Shown: positions 26,401-33,288 of the stretch, piece by piece
Numbering within the stretch: position 1 is the first letter of the stretch
How the letters are laid out: each line of letters starts with the position of its first letter
Notes under the pieces: generated by a model
Told to the model about the DNA's origin: nothing
Seen by the model: the letters and a program-made list of their open reading frames with translations, nothing else
Databases searched by the model: none
Made by a program: the position numbers and the translations under genes
Source: Paenibacillus uliginis N3/975
Lineage (GTDB): Bacteria; Bacillota; Bacilli; Paenibacillales; Paenibacillaceae
Assembly: GCF_900177425.1 (NCBI RefSeq)
Contig: NZ_LT840184.1
Span: forward strand, 1,763,487 to 1,827,486
Length of the DNA stretch: 64,000 nucleotides
Reading direction: 5' to 3'

Positions 26401-26557
26401 ACTTCAACGGAGAAGGCGGAATTATTCTGGAGAAGCGCAGCGGTCGCCCGAAAGCTTTCCACAGGAAAGTTCGCATCGGAAGTATAAACTGTCACCGGAT
26501 TTCAACAATTATACAAATCATATAATCCGCATTCGCAGTGGTGCTAAGGCTAAGAAT
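26401..26557. repeat. Dispersed repeat, copy A (about 157 bp)
   Basis: Shares the block ACTTCAACGGAGAA.GCGG and on through 'TTCTGGAGAAGCGCAGCG.TCGCC', then 'GGATTTCAACAATT' and 'TAATCCGC.TTCG.AGTG', with the copy at 27624. Copy A has a unique 48-base insert in the middle that contains its own small palindrome (CTTTCCACAGGAAAG) and lacks the 'CTGGGGGCAACAG' section. It lies between the DinB remnant and the NUDIX gene. Confidence 0.8.
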
Positions 26558-26582
26558 AATAAGTGTAGAAAGGGTGAATCAA

Positions 26583-27023
26583 ATGTTGGAATTTATTACG
26601 GAGGTGCCAAAAAATAAGCAGATAGGTGGAGTTCATTGCGTCCCGATCCTTGAGAATGGAGATTTGGTGATGGTATGGGATAAATATGAACAAGTATTAA
26701 CGACAATTGGGGGTCGATTACAAGAGAATGAATCATTATTTGATGGTTTGAATCGAGAAGTTATGGAGGAAGCAGGGATAGAACTATCCGATGAAAGAAC
26801 TCTTTTTGCAAGTTGGTATTGGAAAGAATTTGACGCTTATAGGCTATATTATTTAGCAAAAGTTAAGAATTTTGTTGAGCTGCCAAAAGGTTATGAAACG
26901 ACCGGTTATGTCATCATGAATTTTGAAACAGCTATAGATATGATTAAGAAAATCGAAGGTAGAGAAGAACGGATTGAAGTCATTAGAAGAGCAGGGATTT
27001 TATCAGGCCAACTCGAATCATGA
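26583..27023 (+). CDS. NUDIX hydrolase
   Basis: An intact 146-residue NUDIX protein. The Nudix box is 'GGRLQENESLFDGLNREVME' then 'EAGIEL', residues 42-67, preceded by 'VLTTI' and followed by a strand with 'SWYWKEFDAYRLYYLAKV'. GAAAGGGTGA supports ATG 26583; the ORF could extend to 26538 but that part lies in repeat A. Its stop overlaps the ATG of the following HAD-like gene (ATGA), so the two were a coupled pair before the second gene was lost. Confidence 0.87.
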   Translation: MLEFITEVPKNKQIGGVHCVPILENGDLVMVWDKYEQVLTTIGGRLQENESLFDGLNREVMEEAGIELSDERTLFASWYWKEFDAYRLYYLAKVKNFVELPKGYETTGYVIMNFETAIDMIKKIEGREERIEVIRRAGILSGQLES

Positions 27024-27616
27024 ATAAACCACAGCTTGTGCTTGATATAGCAGGAGTAATAGTAACTAATCTGTCTCCTTCCTATTGGGAAGAGATTGCT
27101 CAGATTGCCGACATTTCGTATAACACAATAAAAGAATTATTTAAGCAAGAAGCTCGAGATGCATTATGGACTGGTAGAATGAGCGAGCAGCAATTTTGAG
27201 AATGGCTTACCTTGCATTGTCCGACAATTGAAACACAATATGCAAGGCAATTAGTGGATAAACATTTGAAGGTTTTGCCTGCTATAAAACATCTCGAACA
27301 TTGGAGTCAGATCGCAGATATTCATCTGCTGAGCAACCACCGTCAAGAATGGGTAGTCGATCTTTTAAATCCGGTAGAACCATACATACAAACGATAACG
27401 ATCTCTAGTGAGGTCGGTTTTTGTAAACCCGATATCTCGATCTATAACCTCGTTAATTCCCGGATCAATAGTGGGCTAGTCATTTATGTGGATGATCAAG
27501 AGAAAAACTTGGATACAGCCAGACATCTGGGGTGGATCACTATGATCGCAGATCAGGAAGGCAAGTGGACAGACGGGATAACCAATATATTAGAGAAACA
27601 CAAAGAACTAAAGTAA
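27020..27616 (+). pseudogene. HAD-like hydrolase with one nonsense codon
   Basis: The ATG at 27020 overlaps the NUDIX stop. The frame runs 'LVLDIAGVIVTNLSPSYWEE' to 'GRMSEQQF', then a TGA at 27197-27199, and continues in the same frame 'EWLTLHCPTIE', 'IHLLSNHRQEW', 'SSEVGFCKPDISIYNL' and 'IYVDDQEKNLDTARHLGW' to a normal stop. All four HAD motifs are present. Relatives have Trp at the stop (TGG to TGA, one base). The product would be a sugar-phosphate-type phosphatase. Apart from the stop nothing has decayed, so the mutation is young, or the codon is read through. Confidence 0.82.
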
Positions 27617-27623
27617 TAGAAGT

Positions 27624-27775
27624 ACTTCAACGGAGAAAGCGGAATTATTCTGGAGAAGCGCAGCGTTCGCCTTTGTCCCTGGATTTCAACAATTTTATAA
27701 ATACATAAAAGAAATCTGGGGGCAACAGTGATCGGAAGAATAATCCGCGTTCGTAGTGATGCTCAGGCTAAGAAT
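27624..27775. repeat. Dispersed repeat, copy B (about 152 bp)
   Basis: Same left block and right block as copy A, joined by 'TTTGTCCCTGGATTTCAAC', then 'GAAATCTGGGGGCAACAGTG' and 'ATCGGAAGAATAATCCGCG'. The middle part 'CTGGGGGCAACAGTGATCGG' matches the partial copy at 29881, so the repeat is modular. The segment 'GATCGGAAGAATAATCC' suggests a weak hairpin. It lies just upstream of the VOC gene at 27799. Confidence 0.8.
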
Positions 27776-27798
27776 TTAAAGGAAAAGGAGTAGTAAAA

Positions 27799-28194
27799 AT
27801 GAATAATATTTTTCAACGAATTGATTGTAATTTCATACCCGTTTCGAATTTACAAGAATCAATAACATGGTATGTTGAAGTGTTTGGATGTACATTTTCT
27901 TGGGAAGAGGACACCGGGTATGCTGCTCTGCATGTATCCATACCATCTGAAGGAATCAACAAAGCACATGCAATGATCACCCTGACGGAAGCTGAAGATT
28001 TTAACCCTCTTTGTTTTTATAAAAATGGTGAGGTACATCCTTATATGAATTTCTACACTAAGGATATCGAAAGAGCTCATCAAGTGCTAACCGATAAGGG
28101 ACTAAAGGTAGAACCCATTGTGGACGAGGGGAATCTTAAATTTTTCAACTTTTTTGAACTCAACGGACATTATATGGGTGTCTGTAGTTTTTGA
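27799..28194 (+). CDS. VOC/glyoxalase-fold protein
   Basis: A 131-residue VOC protein: 'CNFIPVSNLQESITWYVEVF' near the N-terminus, 'KAHAMITLTEAEDFNPLCFY' in the middle, 'HPYMNFYTKDIERAHQVLTD' at the second module and 'FFNFFELNGHYMGVCSF' at the end. An AAAAGGAG site follows repeat B. Activity unknown; several Glu/His residues at strand ends could bind a metal. The peptidase E remnant follows immediately. Confidence 0.83.
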   Translation: MNNIFQRIDCNFIPVSNLQESITWYVEVFGCTFSWEEDTGYAALHVSIPSEGINKAHAMITLTEAEDFNPLCFYKNGEVHPYMNFYTKDIERAHQVLTDKGLKVEPIVDEGNLKFFNFFELNGHYMGVCSF

Positions 28195-28394
28195 TTAAAA
28201 AAAATGCCCATTTGTTACATCCAGAATGGAATGATATAGATTTAACGAATTTTGATGCATTAGGGATCATTCAAGGCGTCGTTTTACCACATAGCAATCG
28301 TTATACAAATCAAGAAGAACGGTTATCGGAGTTTGAATTGCATGAAGAAGGCGAATTATTAAGAATCGCTGATGGTGAATTTTTGATATTATAG
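28191..28394 (+). pseudogene. Peptidase E-like (S51) C-terminal remnant
   Basis: An open frame emerging from the VOC stop reads 'FDALGIIQGVVLPHSNRYTN', followed by 'ELLRIADGEFLIL'. This is the C-terminal layout of dipeptidase E-like proteins ('lGlv.g...PHy', then 'DG.a'). The catalytic Ser domain is missing and there is no ribosome site of its own. It is a deletion leftover. Confidence 0.5.
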
Positions 28395-28422
28395 ATTGAA
28401 ATTTTGAAAGGAGTGATGTGAT

Positions 28423-28503
28423 ATGAGTAAGTCATCCATCCTGTTATTAAATGTTAAAAAGTTGAGAGTATTTCAGTGTCAGTTGCATAGTAAATCAGAG
28501 TAG
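28423..28503 (+). CDS. Possible 26-residue peptide
   Basis: GAAAGGAGTGATGTG precedes an ATG and a 26-codon frame ('MSKSSILLLNVKKLRVFQ'). Good ribosome site but no recognisable family; it may be the stump of a lost gene. Confidence 0.25.
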   Translation: MSKSSILLLNVKKLRVFQCQLHSKSE

Positions 28504-28547
28504 AGGAATTTGCTAACAGATTTCTCTATTCAATAGGAGGAGTCTAT

Positions 28548-28988
28548 TTGATTAGTTTAAGAAAAATTGATCGATCAAATTGGGAAGAATGCATTCATCT
28601 CCGTGTAAGAGAAGAGCAAGAACGATTTATGGCTTCAAATCTCTATTCCATCGCTGAGGTTCAATTTCTTCCTGGATTTATGACGAGAGCGATTATTCTG
28701 GATGATAAGGTAATTGGTTTCCTCATGTACGGTATCGACCCTGATGATCAGAATTATTGGATTTATCGATTTATGATTGATGATCAGTTTCAGGGAAAGG
28801 GCTATGGGAGAGCGGCAATGAACCTGTTAATACAACAAATAGAAGCGGCCGATAATCGAACAGAGGTAATCATGATCGGCTATAATTCTGACAATGAAGG
28901 TGCAAGAAGATTGTATAAGAGTGTAGGATTTGAAGAGATTGGCTTGGCTCCTTGGGGAGAGGAATTAGCAAGATACACCTATAAGTAG
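28548..28988 (+). CDS. GNAT acetyltransferase, spermidine/spermine (BltD-like) type
   Basis: A 146-residue acetyltransferase. The N-terminal 'REEQERFMASNLYSIAEVQF' is the signature helix of the BltD/PaiA-like polyamine acetyltransferase group, followed by 'YRFMIDDQFQGKGYGRAAMN' (acetyl-CoA site) and 'NEGARRLYKSVGFEEIGLAP'. Polyamine acetylation is therefore a reasonable guess. TTG start with GGAGGAG upstream. A large hairpin follows at 29041. Confidence 0.85.
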   Translation: MISLRKIDRSNWEECIHLRVREEQERFMASNLYSIAEVQFLPGFMTRAIILDDKVIGFLMYGIDPDDQNYWIYRFMIDDQFQGKGYGRAAMNLLIQQIEAADNRTEVIMIGYNSDNEGARRLYKSVGFEEIGLAPWGEELARYTYK

Positions 28989-29040
28989 AAGGGGTCGAGG
29001 ATGGTAATAGCTCTTCAGAGCAGCCCTTCGCACAATTAAG

Positions 29041-29083
29041 CCTGGAAATAGACCGTTACTACCAAGGGTGGTCTATTTCCAGG
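29041..29083. terminator. Long perfect hairpin downstream of the BltD-like gene
   Basis: CCTGGAAATAGACC and GGTCTATTTCCAGG pair over 14 bases with a 15-base loop. No T-run follows on the + strand, so it may slow decay of the message or be a weak terminator. Confidence 0.5.
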
Positions 29084-29110
29084 TCATCACTCTTACTAGG
29101 AGGGTAAGTT

Positions 29111-29638
29111 ATGCTTAATGATGCTGAGTTGTTATGGAAGCGTATTATTGAAAAAGGAATAGGCATAAATGAAAATTTTGCAGAAGCATTAAATCTGCAG
29201 CCAGGTGCGAAGGATGAAGAATTCCAGCTGCTTGAGAACACGCTGGGTGTCATACTTCCTGAGCAAATGAAGGCTTTTTACAAAATACATAACGGCCAGG
29301 AATGGAATTTGGGGGTTGAATCTTTCGTGCGAAATCTGACACTCTCTCCTATTTCTCAAATTATTGATAACTGGCAGTTTCTGCAGGATGAATTTGATCC
29401 TGAGGATATGGAAGCAGATATAGAAAGCGGAATTAAGCCTTTTCTGTGGAATGCCAAATGGATTCCGATTGCAGAAAACGGTGGTGGCGATTATCTATGT
29501 CTTGACACAGATCCATCCGAAGCGGGGGTAACAGGTCAAGTATTATATTATTGGCACGACTGGGGAAAGCGATCTGTTGAAGCGAACAATCTTTTTGAAT
29601 TTATCGGAGTTTGTATGAATGAAGATTTGCTCGAATGA
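29111..29638 (+). CDS. SMI1/KNR4 (SUKH) family protein
   Basis: A 175-residue SUKH-domain protein: 'EFQLLENTLGVILPEQMKAF' then 'YKIHNGQEW' near residue 55, 'LSPISQIIDNWQFLQDEF', and 'WIPIAENGGGDYLCLDTDPS' near 118. In bacteria, SUKH proteins are most often immunity proteins for contact-dependent or polymorphic toxins. No toxin gene is visible beside it, so it could be an orphan immunity gene or have a housekeeping role. AGGAGGG precedes the ATG. Confidence 0.8.
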   Translation: MLNDAELLWKRIIEKGIGINENFAEALNLQPGAKDEEFQLLENTLGVILPEQMKAFYKIHNGQEWNLGVESFVRNLTLSPISQIIDNWQFLQDEFDPEDMEADIESGIKPFLWNAKWIPIAENGGGDYLCLDTDPSEAGVTGQVLYYWHDWGKRSVEANNLFEFIGVCMNEDLLE

Positions 29639-29664
29639 AGATTTTGTCTTAAAGAGAGGGAGCT

Positions 29665-29880
29665 ATGAAGAAAAAGTATGCTTTAACCTTTTTTATTCTA
29701 TTACTCGTTTTAGTTGGTTGTAAGGCAGATAAAGATATTTCCTTCGATGATCGTAACATTAAGTTCAAATTAATTCATTCCAGCTCGGATAAGGAATCAA
29801 AATCATATGACATTGAAATAACCAACGCAGGTGAGATTGAAATTAGCTATTTACAGTTCTATTTGCACTTTGATTCATAA
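29665..29880 (+). CDS. Small lipoprotein, probably C-terminally truncated
   Basis: A 71-residue protein with a signal peptide and a lipobox ('LTFFILLLVLVGCKADKD', Cys at residue 19), so it should be lipid-anchored outside. The remainder ('DRNIKFKLIHSSSDKESKSY' and 'EIEISYLQFYLHFDS') looks like the start of an Ig-like beta-sandwich that stops mid-strand, exactly where repeat copy C begins at 29881. The rest of the gene was probably lost at the repeat. Confidence 0.6.
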   Translation: MKKKYALTFFILLLVLVGCKADKDISFDDRNIKFKLIHSSSDKESKSYDIEITNAGEIEISYLQFYLHFDS

Positions 29881-29917
29881 GAAATTTGGGGACAACAGCG
29901 ATCGTAAGAACGATCCA
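29881..29917. repeat. Dispersed repeat, copy C (partial, 37 bp)
   Basis: GAAATTTGGGGACAACAGCG followed by ATCGTAAGAACGATCC matches the middle part of copy B (GAAATCTGGGGGCAACAGTG, ATCGGAAGAATAATCC) with few changes. Here the hairpin GATCG-TAAGAA-CGATC is perfect. The rest of the repeat is absent. A lipoprotein gene ends at its left edge and a GNAT fragment starts to its right. Confidence 0.7.
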
Positions 29918-29934
29918 TCCACGTAGCGGCTTCA

Positions 29935-30162
29935 TTGCTTAATGCAAGCACTGATTTTGGATTTGAGCCGCCTGATTGGAGAAGGCAAGGGGTGGCGAGG
30001 GCAACCATTATTGAAACCATGAAATTCCTAAGAGATGAGAAACAAAAAAGCGAAACATCTCTAGGTGTAGTGGGAAGCAATCAAGCAGCAATCCGATTAT
30101 ATAAATCACTGGGATATGAGTTAATCGATATACACTTGCTAATGGTTAAGGATATAGTATGA
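29935..30162 (+). pseudogene. GNAT acetyltransferase C-terminal remnant
   Basis: Contains 'WRRQGVARATIIETMKFLRD', the acetyl-CoA loop and following helix, and 'VVGSNQAAIRLYKSLGYELI', motif B. The N-terminal half of the fold is absent and there is no ribosome site at the first ATG. The left boundary lies next to repeat copy C. Confidence 0.75.
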
Positions 30163-30206
30163 GGACCAATGAATAAATGAGGTCTAACTTTGCGGGAGGA
30201 TCGACT

Positions 30207-30281
30207 ATGTCTGCAGAACAAGATCATAAGAAGAGAGTGCTGGAAGTAGTTACCGTGAAACAGCGGGAGGGGGACATATGA
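30207..30281 (+). CDS. 24-residue peptide translationally coupled to the TusA gene
   Basis: GGGAGG and an ATG open a 24-codon frame ('MSAEQDHKKRVLEVVTVKQR') whose TGA overlaps the ATG of the TusA-like gene (ATGA). The TusA gene also has its own GGGAGGGGG site inside this small frame. It may be a leader peptide or the end of a lost larger gene; the charged sequence does not look like a stall peptide. Confidence 0.4.
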   Translation: MSAEQDHKKRVLEVVTVKQREGDI

Positions 30282-30493
30282 TTGAAATTGATTGTCTGGG
30301 TGAAATCTGTCCCGTCCCTGTTATGATGTTAAAAAAACATCGAGATGCGATCCAGAGCGGTGAAAAGGTCATGTTAGTCACAGATCATAGCTGTGCGAAA
30401 ACAGCGATTGCTGATTATTGTCGTAGCTCCCATATGAAATGTTCCATTGATGAAGTGATCAACGGAGTATGGGAGATCATCATCGAAGTGTGA
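30278..30493 (+). CDS. TusA-family sulfur carrier protein (first copy)
   Basis: A 71-residue protein with the TusA/SirA signature 'DCLGEICPVPVMMLKKH', whose CPxP cysteine carries persulfide sulfur. A second Cys sits in 'TDHSCAKTAIADYCR', a pattern shared with YeeD/TsuB-like proteins that partner YeeE/YedE transporters. It lies at the left end of the sulfur module, upstream and on the opposite strand from the LysR gene. Its paralogue is at 32296. Confidence 0.88.
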   Translation: MIEIDCLGEICPVPVMMLKKHRDAIQSGEKVMLVTDHSCAKTAIADYCRSSHMKCSIDEVINGVWEIIIEV

Positions 30494-30500
30494 TTGCGAT

Positions 30501-31385
30501 TCAACACAATGTATCAATCAGTGTTTTTTCTATATATCGGAGTAGTTGCTTCGTGTCGTTATCACAACGTTGAGTCTGCTTTTTTATCATATAAACCTCA
30601 TTGTATATTTGAAATTGATCAATATTTATAATCTTGAGCTGTTTACTATACAGCTCTTTTTTTATGGACATGTAGGGAAGAAAAGCGGCACCATGTCCTT
30701 TGACGGCTGCGAGTTTAACTGCTTCAATGGAGTCCAGATTATAAAGTATATTTAAGTTTAATTCCTGTTCAAGAGTACTATTTATGGCCTTATGAACACA
30801 GCAGAGCTGAGCCGACCAGATCAGCGGATAACGGGGAAGTTCGTTTAAATTAATCTCATCAGGACAAAGGGTTGAACCGCTTGTTACAAGCATGACCTTA
30901 TCCGCGAACACCTTATAGGAACTCAATTCCGGATTGGATGAAGGTCCAGAAATAAACCCGATATCACCCTCTTCCAGCAGAATGCGCTCTTCGATCATGG
31001 AAGAGGAGCCTTCATTCAGAGAGATATGACATTGCGGAAATTGTTTCTTTACTTCATACAAAGTGCAGGGAAGGGCATAATTGCATACTTCCGGAATGGC
31101 GTAGATAGACAAACAATGTTGGCTCGGTTTCAAATGATTGATCTCCGTAATCATATCATCATACAATTTGCAGATTTGGGCTGCGTATTTCTCGGCAATG
31201 ATCCCCGCATCTGTAAGGTTAGCCCCTTTATTGCTCCTGTGAAGAAGCTCCGTTCCGAGTGTGTTCTCCCAAGACTTCAATTGCTGGCTAAGTGCGGATT
31301 GGGTAAGGTGAGATTTCTGGGCAGCTTTTGATATGCTCTTTAGCGTAGCAATATCCAGAAATATTTTTAGCGATTCCAAATTCAT
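30501..31385 (-). CDS. LysR-family transcriptional regulator
   Basis: A 294-residue LysR protein. The winged helix is 'FLDIATLKSISKAAQKSHLT' then 'QSALSQQLKSWENTLGTELL' at residues 8-50, followed by a type 2 periplasmic-binding effector domain. It is divergent from the YeeE-TusA-YeeE-reductase operon, with 149 bases between the start codons. CysL-like control by a sulfur-status metabolite is likely, by analogy with LysR regulators of sulfur genes in Bacillus. The effector cannot be deduced. Confidence 0.88.
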   Translation of the reverse strand: MNLESLKIFLDIATLKSISKAAQKSHLTQSALSQQLKSWENTLGTELLHRSNKGANLTDAGIIAEKYAAQICKLYDDMITEINHLKPSQHCLSIYAIPEVCNYALPCTLYEVKKQFPQCHISLNEGSSSMIEERILLEEGDIGFISGPSSNPELSSYKVFADKVMLVTSGSTLCPDEINLNELPRYPLIWSAQLCCVHKAINSTLEQELNLNILYNLDSIEAVKLAAVKGHGAAFLPYMSIKKELYSKQLKIINIDQFQIYNEVYMIKKQTQRCDNDTKQLLRYIEKTLIDTLC

Positions 31386-31440
31386 AAATCATTCCTCCTG
31401 ACGCTCCAAATTGAACATTGTAAGGTGCCATTAGAAAAAC

Positions 31441-31453
31441 TTATACAGTATAA
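31441..31453. promoter_or_regulatory. Candidate LysR-binding palindrome
   Basis: TTATACAGTATAA is an almost perfect palindrome with the T-N11-A form expected of LysR operators. It lies between the divergent LysR and YeeE genes, 55 bases before the LysR start. Position and symmetry are the only evidence. Confidence 0.45.
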
Positions 31454-31534
31454 ATAAAGCATATAACTACGTCCCTAATAAGTATGTTACTATTTTCACA
31501 TAGTCAAGTGAATACAAATGTTGGGGGTGTAACC

Positions 31535-32224
31535 ATGGGACAAATCGATCGTCCCGAAACGAAATCAACCCGAACCAGAGCACCGAGAAAACCTAAGAAA
31601 AGTCAATTGCCAATTGCTTTGTTGGTAACGGTCCTCGTCATTGTATTAGCTTTCTTCTTAAACCAGTACAACGACAAAATGGGTATCTACTTGCTCTTCG
31701 GTATTTCGTTTGGAGTTATTTTACAAAGATCCCGTTTCTGCTTCACCGCTTCAATGAGGGACCCATGTATTACAGGCAGTACTTCCGTTACAAGAGCTGT
31801 ATTAATCGCATTTTCTCTTGCTACTATTGGATTTACAGCGATTAAATACTCAGCGTTTATGGATGGAAATCCGATTCCGGGCATGGGGAATGTCGGTCAG
31901 ATCAGCTTTGCCTTGGTTATTGGGGCTGTATTGTTTGGTATAGGTATGGTTATTGCCGGGGGCTGTGCATCAGGAACCTTGATGCGTGTAGGGGAAGGGT
32001 TTACGATGCAGATGCTGTCACTTCTGTTTTTTGTCATCGGCTCACTTTGGGGAGCGCATGATATGGGCTGGTGGCGGGCACACGTCATTAAGGACTCGCC
32101 AGCTGTATTTTTGCCCGATGTGTTTGGATGGCTTGGTGCGTTAATTGTCCAGTTTCTAATTATTCTTCTGTTATATATCGCGGCAGTAAAATGGCAGGAG
32201 AAAAAGATGGGCAGCGCCGAATAA
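31535..32224 (+). CDS. YeeE/YedE (TsuA-like) membrane protein, N-terminal half
   Basis: A 229-residue membrane protein with a basic N-tail and about six hydrophobic helices. It holds the TsuA-type motifs 'QRSRFCFTASMRDPC' and 'VIAGGCASGTLMRVGEG', whose cysteines pass thiosulfate through the pore in the characterised transporter. Full-length TsuA is about 350-400 residues with an inverted repeat; here each half is a separate gene (see 32544). ATG 31535 with GGGGGTG upstream is preferred over the GTG/TTG-type start at 31484. Confidence 0.85.
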   Translation: MGQIDRPETKSTRTRAPRKPKKSQLPIALLVTVLVIVLAFFLNQYNDKMGIYLLFGISFGVILQRSRFCFTASMRDPCITGSTSVTRAVLIAFSLATIGFTAIKYSAFMDGNPIPGMGNVGQISFALVIGAVLFGIGMVIAGGCASGTLMRVGEGFTMQMLSLLFFVIGSLWGAHDMGWWRAHVIKDSPAVFLPDVFGWLGALIVQFLIILLLYIAAVKWQEKKMGSAE

Positions 32225-32295
32225 GTTTAGTCTTTTAAGTGAATATATTCACAATTGAAACAAACTAAAAAATAATGATAAAGGTGGTTATCAAG

Positions 32296-32523
32296 ATGGC
32301 TGAATTTACACTTGATTGTATGGGAGAAGCTTGTCCGGTTCCGTTGATGAGAACAGAGAAGAAAATGGCTGAACTAAATGTAGGCGACGTTCTCATTGTA
32401 TCCATAGACCATAGCTGTGCGATGAAGAATGTTCCAGAGTGGGCAAGAAAACAAGGACATAATGTTGAGATCGAAGAGATTGATGATGGCGAATGGGAAG
32501 TTGTTATTGAGAAGGCGAAATAG
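32296..32523 (+). CDS. TusA-family sulfur carrier protein (second copy)
   Basis: A 75-residue TusA-like protein: 'DCMGEACPVPLMRTEKKM' carries the sulfur-accepting Cys of CPxP, and 'SIDHSCAMKNVPEWARKQG' has the second conserved Cys. It sits between the two half-transporter genes, so it is the likely cytoplasmic acceptor for sulfur brought in by them. AAAGGTGG precedes ATG 32296; the ATG at 32275 lies upstream of that site. Confidence 0.9.
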   Translation: MAEFTLDCMGEACPVPLMRTEKKMAELNVGDVLIVSIDHSCAMKNVPEWARKQGHNVEIEEIDDGEWEVVIEKAK

Positions 32524-32543
32524 AATTCCGGGGAGAAAGGACG

Positions 32544-33104
32544 GTGAGTGAGGCGGTGAATGAATTCTGGTTAAAAATATCCTCTAACCGCTTTTACAAA
32601 AAGCTGCTGAAAGAGCCGTTAACTTATGTTACGGGAGCTGTACTTCTCGCTGTGTTTGCTACTGCTCATCTGGCCGTTTTCTCTAAAGGATGGGGAGTTA
32701 CGGGTACATTTGCGGATTGGGGAGCATGGTTATATCAGCTTGTTGGCGGAAATGTTGATAACTGGTCTTACTTTAGCTCGGAAAAATCCCAAGAAACGCT
32801 ATCCTCCGGGTTTCTGAACGATGGCGGATCAATTCGAAATCTGGGTATTATCGTGGGAGCATTACTAGCAACACTGTTTGCATCCGAGTTTAAGTTGAAA
32901 AAGATTAAGTCAAAAAAACAGGTTGCGGCTGCTGTTCTTGGTGGCTTGCTCATGGGATACGGCGCCAGATTGGCTAATGGATGTAATATTGGTGCACTGT
33001 TTACAGCGATTGCCTCTTTATCTCTTTCAGGGTGGATCTTTGGACTGTTCCTGTTTGTAGGTGCGTATATAGGCAGCAAATTATTAGCGAAGTTTTTTAT
33101 GTGA
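32544..33104 (+). CDS. YeeE/YedE (TsuA-like) membrane protein, C-terminal half
   Basis: A 186-residue membrane protein with four or five helices. The conserved 'YGARLANGCNIGALFTAIAS' contains the 'NGC.iGal' motif that supplies the third key Cys of TsuA-like channels. A soluble segment 'SSEKSQETLSSGFLNDGGSI' lies between helices 1 and 2. GTG start with GGGAGAAAGG upstream and 20 bases from the TusA stop. Together with the 31535 protein it should form one thiosulfate-type transporter. Confidence 0.86.
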   Translation: MSEAVNEFWLKISSNRFYKKLLKEPLTYVTGAVLLAVFATAHLAVFSKGWGVTGTFADWGAWLYQLVGGNVDNWSYFSSEKSQETLSSGFLNDGGSIRNLGIIVGALLATLFASEFKLKKIKSKKQVAAAVLGGLLMGYGARLANGCNIGALFTAIASLSLSGWIFGLFLFVGAYIGSKLLAKFFM

Positions 33105-33288
33105 AACCAAGAGTGAACCAAGATTTAGGGCTGACGCAAGTCAGCCTGTTTTCAAAATATAAGAAAGTATAAATTTCATATTGCATACTTGGCTTATATT
33201 TCTCGAAGAAACGCCGCCGACCTTTAAAAAGGACGACGAAGTCGTTTCTTCTTGTGATATCAAAGTCTGTACAAGAGGGGCGAAGGAA

